Part shown: positions 43,898 to 51,901 of the stretch, piece after piece
How positions within the stretch are numbered: position 1 is the stretch's first letter
How the letters are laid out: each line of letters starts with the position of its first letter
Assembly: GCF_016859125.1 (NCBI RefSeq)
Contig: NZ_CP069338.1
Coordinates: 5,333,501 to 5,397,500 of the forward strand
DNA: 64,000 nt
Reading direction: 5' to 3'
Source of the DNA: Archangium violaceum
GTDB lineage: Bacteria > Myxococcota > Myxococcia > Myxococcales > Myxococcaceae
Position numbers and translations under genes: made by a program
Notes under the pieces: generated by a model
Databases searched by the model: none
Told to the model about the DNA's origin: nothing
The model's input: only the letters and a program-made list of their open reading frames with translations

Positions 43898-44098
43898 GCC
43901 CTGGCGCGCCGCGTGGTGCGCACCGGCGGGCACGGCGCGGGGGGCGAGCTCGTCCGCGCGCGCGAGGCGGGCCTCTCGGATGCCGAGGTGGTGGACGTCA
44001 TCGCCGCGGTCACCCTCAGGAGCTTCACCAATGCCGTGGCCGTCGTCGCCCAGACCGAGCTCGACTGGCCCAAGGCCCCGGCCCTGCCGGGCACTTGA
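43898..44098 (+). pseudogene. Carboxymuconolactone decarboxylase family fragment
   Basis: The last 66 codons read ALARRVVRTGGHGAGGELVRA, then GLSDAEVVDVIAAVTLRSFTNAVAVVAQTELDWP. This is the C-terminal half of an AhpD/CMD-like protein, with the GLSDxExxDVxAxVxLxxxTN motif. The N-terminal half with the Cys-x-x-Cys is missing; the fragment is joined directly to the sigma-like remnant. Confidence 0.65.
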
Positions 44099-44295
44099 GT
44101 CGCGTTGCTCCGGTCCCACACGCCCCACTTCCGGAGCTTCACCATGGCACGGAGGTGCCATCGCGTGCTGCGGAGGGGATTACAAGGCCGGGCTCGCACG
44201 GGGGGCGTCGCGCTGGCGTCAGTAATGTCCGTGCACCTCGACACCTTCCAGGTGCCTGGCGAAGAGCCCCTGAGCCCGCGTTCAACCTCGCCCTG
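44099..44295. terminator. Gap with a stem-loop between convergent genes
   Basis: 197 bp with no gene. ATGGCAC-GGAG-GTGCCAT (44144-44161) is a perfect 7-bp stem with a 4-base loop and could terminate transcription of the plus-strand fragment or the minus-strand gene. Confidence 0.35.
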
Positions 44296-45186
44296 CTACT
44301 CGGACCTCGTGCTCGGTAGACACACCCACGGCTGGTCAGGTTGGTTGCGCCCACACGCGAAGCCCGGCTCACAGACCGGAGGTCCCTCTGGCGAGCACGC
44401 CTTGCGGCACTGGAACAGGGAGCAGACCGAGTCTTCGGGGCAGGGAGGCGTACTCCGGCCACATCGGCGCAGACACTGCATCCAGATGCGTCCCGGGGTT
44501 GCCGGAGAGGTATTCCGGGTGCAGTGCAGCCCCTGGGGACAAGGATTCAGCTCGCAGTCCTGGCCGTAGACCGTCATGCAGACGGAGCCATGCCCTCCCA
44601 TCAAGGAGACGCAACGCTGGCCCACGGGGCAGGAGCGGCCCTCGCAGGTGGGCACGCAGGAGGGGGCGTGGTCCCCCTCCTTGCAGACGTACCCTTCGGG
44701 ACAACTGGAGGGCTCATCCAGACGACAGGGCCGGCCACAGAAGCCCGAGCAGATGAGGCCCTTCTCACAACCGTCCACGAGAAGGGCGGGAAGCTCCTCG
44801 CAGAGCTCGCCCTCCTTGCGACTGCCTTGCAGCGAACAGGCGCGGATGAAGTCCTCATGGTTGTTGGCTCTCAGGGTTCGGCAGGCGAAGTCCTCCGGAC
44901 AGTCCTCGTCTGTCCCGCACGTACTGTCCGTGCAGTATTGGCGTCCCGTCCGCTTGTTGTAGAAGCAGCGGAGCTGCGACTCGCAATCCGCATCCGTGCG
45001 GCAGTCCTGCTCGTAGGTACGAAGGCCCTGGCGCACCTGCGGCGCGAGCATGGGCACGAGGTGGTGTCCCGCGGGTGGGGAGGGCCGTGCGCCGTGGCGG
45101 GACATGGCGAGGTAGACAAGCCCCAGTAAGGGCAGCAGCAGCAGCAGGATGCCGAGCAGGCCCGGGAGAACCGTGCGCCATTTCAT
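44296..45186 (-). CDS. Membrane-anchored cysteine-rich protein
   Basis: 296 residues from ATG 45186. A hydrophobic N-terminal helix (5-28) anchors or exports it, followed by more than 30 cysteines in EGF- or Dickkopf-like spacing (DCRTDADCESQLRC, STCGTDEDCPEDFAC, SSCPEGYVCKEGD, CEGRSCPVGQRC). Such eukaryote-style Cys-rich modules are common in secreted myxobacterial proteins and imply disulfides outside the cytoplasm. Function is unknown. It is third in a minus-strand run after the membrane protein (45428) and the frameshifted lipoprotein (45197). Confidence 0.72.
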   Translation of the reverse strand: MKWRTVLPGLLGILLLLLPLLGLVYLAMSRHGARPSPPAGHHLVPMLAPQVRQGLRTYEQDCRTDADCESQLRCFYNKRTGRQYCTDSTCGTDEDCPEDFACRTLRANNHEDFIRACSLQGSRKEGELCEELPALLVDGCEKGLICSGFCGRPCRLDEPSSCPEGYVCKEGDHAPSCVPTCEGRSCPVGQRCVSLMGGHGSVCMTVYGQDCELNPCPQGLHCTRNTSPATPGRIWMQCLRRCGRSTPPCPEDSVCSLFQCRKACSPEGPPVCEPGFACGRNQPDQPWVCLPSTRSE

Positions 45187-45196
45187 CCGCTCGCCC

Positions 45197-45447
45197 TCAT
45201 TGCTTCGGCCTGGGGGGGTGGCACTCCAGCGGACATTCGTTCTGCTCGATGCGCGGTCTGCTCCAGAAATCCTCGCCGCATTGAGCCCACCACTCCTCAT
45301 CCTCGAGCGTGCAGCTCCGATTCGACAGGTACTCCCGCATGTCCTTGGCCAGGGCCTCGTCGAGGGTTCCCCCCTCGCCCCCAGGCATGAGGGCAACCCG
45401 TCTCCAGCACGAGCAGCGCAACCAGCATCAGCAGCCTTCGTGGCATC
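45197..45447 (-). pseudogene. Frameshifted small lipoprotein
   Basis: ATG 45447 opens MPRRLLMLVALLVLETGC, a clear lipoprotein signal, but the frame is then lost at a GGGGGG run (about 45370-45375). The neighbouring frame continues TLDEALAKDMREYLSNRSCTLEDEEWWAQCG... to the stop at 45197. A single G gained or lost restores an 84-residue lipoprotein. It is either a real mutation, a phase-variable tract, or a sequencing error. Confidence 0.6.
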
Positions 45448-46633
45448 GTCCCCTCACCGGTGACCGCCGCACCTGTGCCTGCCGTGATTCATCTCCTTGC
45501 TCTCGACGACGGGTCTCGAGTACCTCGGCCAATCGCTGGCGCAACCGTCCCGCCAACTCCGTCAGCGCCTCGCGAGGCAGCTCCGCTCCAAGCGCGAGCA
45601 GCTCTCCACCCTCCCGCTCGATGACGAGCATGGGCAGGGCGCGCTGCTCGCCTTGCGGCCGGTGCACGCGTACGTCGATGTCCCGGATGAGGTGCGCGGC
45701 GATCCGGATCGGCTCCCGAGCCCTGCCCCCGGCCCATGCCACCTCCAATCCCTGCCGCGACACGGTGAGCCGGCAGGTGGTGCGCATCGCATCCAGGGTC
45801 TTCCGCAGCGACATGAAACCCATGCCCAGGATGAACGCCGCGCCCCCCAGCAGGGAGAGCACAACGCCCGGGGCGAGCGACCTGAAGGAGTCGATCACCA
45901 GGTAGCACGGGACCAGACCCAGCCCCAGCACGCCTATTTCGGTGCCCAGCCGCCACCCACACCCGCGCCACCCGGGAGCAGACAGCGTCGCCACGAGCCG
46001 GCCCTCCTGCTCGGCGACCTGGATGCGCGCACTCGCCGGAGCCTCGGGCTCGGAGCTCGTGGAGCGCTCCTCCTTCCACGAGCGGAACCGGGAGCCCTCG
46101 CGAGCGGTCGTCTCCTCGAAGGAACGCACGCGCCCACCGTCCACCTGCAGTCCCAGGCCTGCGTGGCGGGCCACGGCTTCGGCCAGGGCGAGCGCCTCGT
46201 CGTCGTCACGGGTGCTGGACAGAGGCAGGGCCGCCCCTCCGGGCCCGTGGAGCAAAACCTTGCCAGGAGGAGTTCGCTGCGACTGGCTTTCCGAGGTGAG
46301 GAGCCGCACATGCGTGAACGCCGCGAGTGGCCGCTCGCTCCGGTAGAAGGGAATGCCGAGACCCCTGCCCCAGGTGATCCGGCCATGTTCCCCACGCTCC
46401 AGGACGATCCGCCGGACACCCAGCAGCTGCTCGAGGCCGCTGGTGAGCGAGAGCACCAGGACGAGCAGCGGCGAGAGGAACTCGCCGGGCCGGGCCACCA
46501 GCCACGCGCCCGACGCCGCGGCGGTGAACAGGAGAAAGCCGCCGCGGATGAGCCTCGACCGCTTGCGCTCGCACTGGATGAGCAGCCGGGAGCCGTCTAC
46601 CCACCACAGATCGTCGCCACACCGCTTCATCAC
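45428..46633 (-). CDS. Four-helix membrane protein, function unknown
   Basis: 401 residues. Two membrane helices near the N-terminus (about 30-46 and 52-72) and two in the middle (about 232-250 and 256-276) flank a soluble stretch rich in Arg, Glu and Ser. The C-terminal third is a charged domain with REGGELLALGAELPREALTELAGRLRQRL, resembling PH-like membrane-associated modules in layout only. The 3' end overlaps the frameshifted lipoprotein start by 20 bp, so they are coupled. No family recognised. Confidence 0.65.
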   Translation of the reverse strand: MMKRCGDDLWWVDGSRLLIQCERKRSRLIRGGFLLFTAAASGAWLVARPGEFLSPLLVLVLSLTSGLEQLLGVRRIVLERGEHGRITWGRGLGIPFYRSERPLAAFTHVRLLTSESQSQRTPPGKVLLHGPGGAALPLSSTRDDDEALALAEAVARHAGLGLQVDGGRVRSFEETTAREGSRFRSWKEERSTSSEPEAPASARIQVAEQEGRLVATLSAPGWRGCGWRLGTEIGVLGLGLVPCYLVIDSFRSLAPGVVLSLLGGAAFILGMGFMSLRKTLDAMRTTCRLTVSRQGLEVAWAGGRAREPIRIAAHLIRDIDVRVHRPQGEQRALPMLVIEREGGELLALGAELPREALTELAGRLRQRLAEVLETRRREQGDESRQAQVRRSPVRGRCHEGC

Positions 46634-46764
46634 CCGGACACCCTACCCGAGCCGGGCCGCACATGGAGGAACGAAAACGAGACGTGTCCGCGGGAATGCC
46701 GACCGAAGGTGTCAAACGATTCGTTTTAGACGGACCTGGTCGTCGGCGAGGGGCTCCGCGCCAA

Positions 46765-47565
46765 TCACAGTCCGAGCGACTGAGGCGGCGGCTTCGCGCT
46801 GAAGGCGGGCACGTAGCACTCTCCTTGGTACTCGTAGAGGACGTCCGGGCACGGGGCCTTGAGCTTGTGCGGCGTCCAGCAAGCACCGATGAGCTCCACC
46901 TCGGCGTAGCGGGTGCAGGGAGGGCGCTTCTGGCCTTTGAAGGGCTCGCGCGGCAGCGGACGGGCGAGCACGGATGATTCTCCAGCGTCCGAGGTGTCCA
47001 CGAGCGTCCCGATATCGAAGGGGTCCGGAGTCCCGGCTACCGTGGACACCTCGTCGCTCATGGGGGCGGGCGAGGTGCTTGCAAGGGGCTCCGGGCCGCT
47101 CGGCGGTTGAGGCACGGAGGCCAGATGCACCAGCGCGAACACCAGGGCACACACCGCGGCGGCGCTCGCCAGGCTCAGCCCCAAGCGCAAGAGAGGGCGG
47201 GGCTCGTAGGGAGAGGGAATGGCGCGGGCCATGCGGCGAACGCCCTCGAGCATCCCCTCGAAGGTGAACACCAGTGACTCCACCGATTGCTTCTCGGGGG
47301 ACACGGCCCAGGGAGTCTGCTCCACCTGCATGGCGACATAGCGCGCCGAGTCCGAAGAACTGATGAGCACCCGCCAGTCCTTCAGGGGGACTTTGTCCTC
47401 CTCGGAGGGCTTGAGCACCAGGGCCGTGGCTCCGCTCGCCTCGTGCGAGGCCAGGTAGAGCTCTCCCTGACTGTCTGCGGACTGCGGCACCTGCTCCTCG
47501 AGCCGGTACGGCCCCAGTTGCTCCAGTTCCTCCTCGCTGCTCGCCTCGGCCTTCTTCTCGTCCAC
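46765..47565 (-). CDS. Kinase-like membrane protein, copy B
   Basis: 266 residues, the same length and layout as copy A (39689-40489): degenerate kinase N-lobe, membrane helix at about 126-147, Cys-containing C-terminal domain ending SAKPPPQSLGL. Differences from copy A are scattered substitutions (KKTEA/KKAEA, HETSG/HEASG, VRLAPV/VHLASV), consistent with a duplication under protein-level constraint. GTG start at 47565. A sigma-factor-like fragment lies upstream on the same strand. ECF sigma genes next to receptor kinases are a known myxobacterial arrangement. Confidence 0.7.
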   Translation of the reverse strand: MDEKKAEASSEEELEQLGPYRLEEQVPQSADSQGELYLASHEASGATALVLKPSEEDKVPLKDWRVLISSSDSARYVAMQVEQTPWAVSPEKQSVESLVFTFEGMLEGVRRMARAIPSPYEPRPLLRLGLSLASAAAVCALVFALVHLASVPQPPSGPEPLASTSPAPMSDEVSTVAGTPDPFDIGTLVDTSDAGESSVLARPLPREPFKGQKRPPCTRYAEVELIGACWTPHKLKAPCPDVLYEYQGECYVPAFSAKPPPQSLGL

Positions 47566-47994
47566 GCGTGCCCCTTTCTGGCCTCCCCGGCTGCTTGAAG
47601 CCCGAGGCGCTTGTTCGCATGGAGCCGAGCCCTTCTTCCAGGAGCTACTCGGTGCCTTCGGGGCGTCCTACCCGCCAGGTGCTCGCTCGATCTCCGGACG
47701 AAGTGTCCCGTACGAAATGTCTTGGGCCGGGGTGCTGACGATTCGTCATGGGGCGCGGTGTCGAAGGACTCCTTCGACACCTACCCGGCTTCGGCACCGT
47801 CGTCTTCCCGCGGAGAGCTCCTGCGCCGAGTCCACATCGTCATGGGGCATCGCGAGGTGGTGGCGTCGGCGCATGTTGCGCGCCGCGTTGCGCATCAACA
47901 CCGAAAGCAATGCCCGCGTGTCCTCGCGCTCGTCCGACAAAGAGCGTGCGTGGGGCAGCAGGAGGAAGGCGTGGAAGGCCTCCTGCAGCCCTTC
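47560..47994. repeat. Repeat R3 (copy 3 of 3)
   Basis: Upstream of kinase-like copy B. It matches R2 over its full length and R1 over the first 230 bp, with the hairpin GTGTCGAAGGACTCCTTCGACAC at 47758-47780. The only sizeable difference from R2 is a short replacement beside the hairpin, where R2 has TTTGATTGGGCAGG and R3 has CATGGGG. Confidence 0.75.
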
Positions 47995-48039
47995 GTGGCG
48001 AGCGATGCGCGACAGGGCGTGCACCTGCGGAGAGCCCAT
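47746..48039 (-). pseudogene. ECF sigma-factor-like fragment, copy 2
   Basis: Frame from ATG 48039: MGSPQVHALSRIARHEG, LQEAFHAFLLLPHARSLSDE, REDTRALLSVLMRNAARNMRRR, then HDDVDSAQEL and unrelated residues. The middle has the amphipathic pattern of sigma-70 region 2; region 4 is missing, replaced by repeat R3 sequence. Truncated gene, in the right position to have been the partner of kinase-like copy B. Confidence 0.45.
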
Positions 48040-48295
48040 CGAAGGACACTTCCTGGCTTCTCCACGGCCACGGGGTTTGCCTGGAGAGGGGAGGGCCGGT
48101 GGATGGGAGGCTGCCTGGACAGGGGCATGATGAACATGACGGGCCCCCTGCGTCCGTCGTGCCAGCCCTGGCGCCCTCGTGGTTCCATGCAGTTGCGCCA
48201 CCCGAGCGCGCTGCCCCAGTGGCCCCTGTCACCCCCTGGTGTCCGGGGTCATCAGCGGAGCCACTGGCGCTCGAGGGGGAGGGGACCTCTCAGCG
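48040..48295. other. Gap, no gene seen
   Basis: About 250 bp between the sigma-like fragment and the dehydrogenase remnant. Open frames here are short and compositionally random; it is probably scar sequence from rearrangement. Confidence 0.4.
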
Positions 48296-48346
48296 CTACG
48301 CCATGCCACCGTCGACGAAGAGCTCGGTGCCGTTGACGAAGCTTGC
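48296..48346 (-). pseudogene. C-terminal tip of a short-chain dehydrogenase
   Basis: Seventeen codons: AASFVNGTELFVDGGMA then TAG. This is the near-invariant end of classical SDR proteins (ASFVxGxxLxVDGGxA). Nothing upstream continues the family, so only the gene's tail survives. Confidence 0.6.
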
Positions 48347-48445
48347 TGCTCGTCTACGGGGTCGCAGCACGTGGTGCGGCTGCCACCCACGCACGGCAAG
48401 CCACGCGGCCACGAGGGAGATGTCTGATTTGCCCAGGACGAAGGA

Positions 48446-48463
48446 GCGGGATAGAAATCCCGC
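48446..48463 (+). promoter_or_regulatory. Hairpin between ribosome site and start codon
   Basis: GCGGGAT-AGAA-ATCCCGC, a 7-bp stem with a tetraloop, sits between AAGGAG (48441-48446) and the ATG at 48467. Folding would bring the distant ribosome site close to the start codon. Confidence 0.4.
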
Positions 48464-48466
48464 CCC

Positions 48467-49474
48467 ATGCCATCCTCCGCCCGCGTCCTCGTTGCCTTGA
48501 TGAGCAGTGCTTGCCTGTGGGGTTGTGAGCAGGCGAAGACGGAGCCCTCGTTCGACTACGGACCCAAGCGCGGGCTCGTCACGCAGCTACGGAATGCGCT
48601 CGAGAAGGAGCCCTGCGACCGGACCAAGGCGGTGCAGTACACCCAGACCGTGTTCTCCGCCGGGGACTGGCGGGGGAGCATCCAGTTCGCCGACGACTTC
48701 ATCGCGCGGTGCGGGAAGTTTCCCCAGCTCCGGTCCATCACCTACTCGGCACACATGCAGCTGAGCGAGTTCGACCTCGCCATCCGGGATGCCACGGAGC
48801 TCATCGACAGCGCGCCGGGCAATGCCGGGTATTGGGTCTGGCGCGCCATGGCCCATCAGTCCCGGGAGCAGTCCGAGCAGGCCCTGGGCGATTTCCAGCA
48901 GGCCTTCCGCCTCCAGCCGGAGCAGTTCCAGGTGGCCAACCAGCTGGCCACCGCCTACGAGCGGCTGGACCGGCCGTGTGACGCCCAGTTCGTGATGCTG
49001 GAGCATCAGCAGTCCAACCGCGAGTCCCTCGGACGGCCCGAGGTGACGAAGCGGATCGCACAGCTGGCGGCCATGGGGTGCGACCTCGGGAAGGGCAAGG
49101 CGGTGGTCCCCGTCAGCAAGACGGGCCCCATGTGGGTGGAGCCGCTGGTCAATGGCAAGCGTGGCCGGTTCATCCTGGACACGGGAGCGAACACGGTGGC
49201 TGTCTCTCAGGCGTTCGCGGACCAACTCGGGTTGAAGCTCGAGGGCGCCCGGACGCTGTCGTTCCACACGGCCAATGGCCTCATCAAGGCCCCGGTGGTT
49301 CGCGTCCCGAGCATCGCGCTCCAGGGGGCCCGGGCCGAGAACGTCGAGGTGGCCGTCATGTCCACCCTGCCTCCAGACGTGGATGGGCTGCTGGGGCTCG
49401 GCTTCCTGGCGCGCTTCGAGATGAAGCTCGAGGCCCGGGCAGGGCGGTTGGAGCTCTCGGAGCGCAAGCGCTAG
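48467..49474 (+). CDS. TPR lipoprotein with retropepsin-like aspartic protease domain
   Basis: 335 residues. A lipoprotein signal (lipobox LWGC, Cys20) is followed by TPR-like helices (about 30-195; YWVWRAMAHQSREQSEQALGDFQQAFRLQPEQF) and a clan-AA retropepsin fold from about 225. The active-site triplet is D238-T-G in FILDTGANTVAVS, and the hydrophobic-hydrophobic-Gly element is VDGLLGLGFLARF. One such domain per chain implies a homodimer. Expected in the envelope. Targets unknown. Confidence 0.82.
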   Translation: MPSSARVLVALMSSACLWGCEQAKTEPSFDYGPKRGLVTQLRNALEKEPCDRTKAVQYTQTVFSAGDWRGSIQFADDFIARCGKFPQLRSITYSAHMQLSEFDLAIRDATELIDSAPGNAGYWVWRAMAHQSREQSEQALGDFQQAFRLQPEQFQVANQLATAYERLDRPCDAQFVMLEHQQSNRESLGRPEVTKRIAQLAAMGCDLGKGKAVVPVSKTGPMWVEPLVNGKRGRFILDTGANTVAVSQAFADQLGLKLEGARTLSFHTANGLIKAPVVRVPSIALQGARAENVEVAVMSTLPPDVDGLLGLGFLARFEMKLEARAGRLELSERKR

Positions 49475-49588
49475 GTTGAGCCATTCCAGGTCCTCTCCGG
49501 AGATCTGCCTTGTGGGCATGGAGACGAGGACCTGCTGGCGCGACATGGGCGCTATCGCCGCGCCCATGCGTCGCCGGGTGGAAGTGAG

Positions 49589-50257
49589 TCAGAGGGAGGC
49601 CGCCGAAGACTGCACGGTGAAGACCAGGTCATCGTGGTCGTCGTAGTTGCCGGTGCTGCAGAAGGAGGCGGGGCTGTTGGTGTTGGAGGAGTCGACGAAG
49701 CGGAAGTTGGCGCGAACGGCCTGAACGCTGCCGGCGGGAAGGGTGTAGGAGACGGAGACGGTGTTGAGGCCGCTGCGGCTCGGGGCATAGGTGCCGAGAT
49801 ACGTCCACGAAGGGCTGTCGACGCTGGCCGAGTAGTAGAGGTCGAGTTTGTCCTGGACGAGGGAGTAGGCATACACGGTGGCCTCGAGCGTCACCGTCTT
49901 GCCAGCGGCGAGGGTGGAGCCATCCGAGGTGCTCACGGAGAGGTGCTCGATGGCGCGCTTGGAGAAGTAGCCACCCCAGGTGCCGTCGGCGCAGGAGGAG
50001 AAGAGCGTATTGGGACCGTTCACCTCGGGAGCCGAGTCGGAGCGGCCGTTGAGCAGGGAGCCGGAGTCACAGGCGGAGCCCGGGTCGGAGCAGAAGGGCG
50101 TCTGGTACGTGGCGTCGAAGCTGGCGGCGGTGTCGAGCAGCGCGGCGGACTCGGAGATGACCTCGCCGGAGAGGTTCGGGGTGGAGAGGTCCGTGATGTC
50201 CTCACCACAGGCGGAGAGGGAAAGCGAGAGCAGGGCAGCGAAAAGGGTGGTGCGCAT
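49589..50257 (-). CDS. Secreted lipoprotein, myxobacterial hypothetical
   Basis: 222 residues. Signal MRTTLFAALLSLSLSAC with lipobox LSAC (Cys17). The mature part is Ser/Thr/Asp-rich and beta-rich (VTLEATVYAYSLVQDKLDLYYSASVDSPSWTYLGTY), the style of a small jelly-roll or Ig-like domain in secreted myxobacterial proteins. GGAGG lies nine bases before ATG 50257. Family not named. Confidence 0.7.
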   Translation of the reverse strand: MRTTLFAALLSLSLSACGEDITDLSTPNLSGEVISESAALLDTAASFDATYQTPFCSDPGSACDSGSLLNGRSDSAPEVNGPNTLFSSCADGTWGGYFSKRAIEHLSVSTSDGSTLAAGKTVTLEATVYAYSLVQDKLDLYYSASVDSPSWTYLGTYAPSRSGLNTVSVSYTLPAGSVQAVRANFRFVDSSNTNSPASFCSTGNYDDHDDLVFTVQSSAASL

Positions 50258-50384
50258 TGGGAACTACCTCCATGAGAAAGGTGTGACAGGGAAAAGACTC
50301 GTCAGCCCGTCGCCCGGAACCTCGCGTCGGGTTGATGAGGAAGATGTACAGCGACAGTCGTTACGACGAAACGGGCAAAAGATG

Positions 50385-50410
50385 GTTCGAATCGTTCGAG
50401 AAAATCGAAC
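50385..50410. promoter_or_regulatory. Candidate operator upstream of the sulfotransferase
   Basis: Direct repeat GTTCGA-ATC-GTTCGA followed by the inverted half TCGAAC, a cluster that would suit a dimeric repressor. It lies 66 bp before the sulfotransferase start. Confidence 0.3.
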
Positions 50411-50475
50411 GGCTTCCCGGGAATCCCCTGGCCACTTTCGAGTTCCACGGTTCCACTCCGAGGAGGGTGACGACC

Positions 50476-51717
50476 ATGGACGGCAAGAACACCGTGACGG
50501 CGATACAACTCCCCCTGTTCATCCGGCTGCTCAATCAGCTCGGTAGTGGCGTGGGCCGTAGGGTCCTCGCGCTGAACGCGGACCGGTTCATGGCGGAGGC
50601 GCGCAAGCAGACGGGCCTGCACGACTTCGGTGACGAGAGCTTCATCGAGCCCCTGCGCAGGTTGACCCGCGCCTACGAGGAAGAGGCGGACCTGTCACTC
50701 GTGGGGCGGATCGCCATCCACCGGGATGTGATGAGGCATCTGGTTCAGCGGCTGCACATCGCCGAGGACTTCAGGCGCCACCCGGAGATCCGCGAGGTGC
50801 CCATCCAGCGGCCCCTGTTCATCCTTGGCTTCATGCGGACGGGCACGACGTTGCTCTACAACCTGCTCGCGAGGATGCCCGGAGCCTGGGCGCCGAAGCT
50901 GTGGGAGCTCCTGTGGCCCTCGCCGCCGCCGGACCCCGCGACGGAGGGCTCGGACCCGCGCATCGAGAGGACCCGCCGCTTCACCGAACAGGCGCAGAAG
51001 GCGATGCCCGCGCTGAAAACCATCCACCCGCTGGTGGCCACCGCGCCCGAGGAGTGCATCTTCGCGCTCGCGCAGAGCTTCACCGACTTCACCGCCGAGA
51101 GCCGTGCGCACGTGCCGGGCTACATGAACTGGCTCATGAGCGCGGACGTGATGGTGCCGGCCTACCGCCATTACCGCGAGGTTCTCCAGCTCCTCACCTG
51201 GAAGGCGCGCGCACGGCATCTGGTGCTCAAGAGCCCCCTGCACCTCTACAGCCTGGACGCGCTGCTGACCGTCTTTCCGGATGCGCGCATCATCCAGACC
51301 CACCGGGATCCGCGCGCGGTGGTGGCCTCTGGATGTAGTTTGTACGAGACCGCACGCGTCGCGGCGGCACGCGACCACGAGCCGGTGGAGCTGGGACGGC
51401 AGTGGCTCGACACCTGGGGCCAGGCCATGGATCGGGCGATGGCGGTGCGCGCCAGGGCATCTCCCGAGCAGTTCCTCGACGTGCACTACGAGGAGCTGAT
51501 GGCGGACCCCGCGGGGCAGGTGCAGCGCATCCACCGCTGGGCCGGACTGGGCGGCGAGGAGGCCGCCTCCGGGGTGGTCCAGTCGTGGCTCGCGGAGAAC
51601 CCGCGCAACAAGCACGGTGTTCACCAGTACTCGCTGGAATATTACGGGCTCGATGCCCAGCGGGTCGCCGAGCGCTTCCGCGCCTACACCGAGCGCTTCG
51701 GTGTCCGCATGGCGTAG
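50476..51717 (+). CDS. Sulfotransferase family protein
   Basis: 413 residues from ATG 50476, preferred because AGGAGGG precedes it; the frame is open upstream to 50332. The 5'-phosphosulfate loop GFMRTGTT is at 118-125 and a 3'-phosphate segment is seen as IIQTHRDPRAVVASGCSLYE, the pair that defines PAPS-dependent sulfotransferases. It would transfer sulfate from PAPS to an alcohol or amine; substrate unknown. No signal peptide. Monocistronic. Confidence 0.87.
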   Translation: MDGKNTVTAIQLPLFIRLLNQLGSGVGRRVLALNADRFMAEARKQTGLHDFGDESFIEPLRRLTRAYEEEADLSLVGRIAIHRDVMRHLVQRLHIAEDFRRHPEIREVPIQRPLFILGFMRTGTTLLYNLLARMPGAWAPKLWELLWPSPPPDPATEGSDPRIERTRRFTEQAQKAMPALKTIHPLVATAPEECIFALAQSFTDFTAESRAHVPGYMNWLMSADVMVPAYRHYREVLQLLTWKARARHLVLKSPLHLYSLDALLTVFPDARIIQTHRDPRAVVASGCSLYETARVAAARDHEPVELGRQWLDTWGQAMDRAMAVRARASPEQFLDVHYEELMADPAGQVQRIHRWAGLGGEEAASGVVQSWLAENPRNKHGVHQYSLEYYGLDAQRVAERFRAYTERFGVRMA

Positions 51718-51766
51718 GGAGACGGGGACCCGGGCCACGTTTCCCTCGGGGTGACGGCCATGCCAG

Positions 51767-51836
51767 CGTGCTCTGGTACAACCCGGGCACCGGGCAGGTG
51801 CGCATCTGGCACCTCGGCCACTCCCAAGCGGAGTGA
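51767..51836 (+). pseudogene. Possible FG-GAP/VCBS repeat tail fragment
   Basis: A short frame ends VLWYNPGTGQVRIWHLGHSQAE then TGA, in the style of VCBS-type blades (LWxNxxTGxxxIWxL). There is no upstream gene to carry it, so it is at most a remnant. Confidence 0.25.
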
Positions 51837-51901
51837 GCCAACCACTCCCTTTCGTTGGCAACTCCGTCGTGCCGCCCCTGTTTCGGGCGTCTCGAGGTCC
51901 C

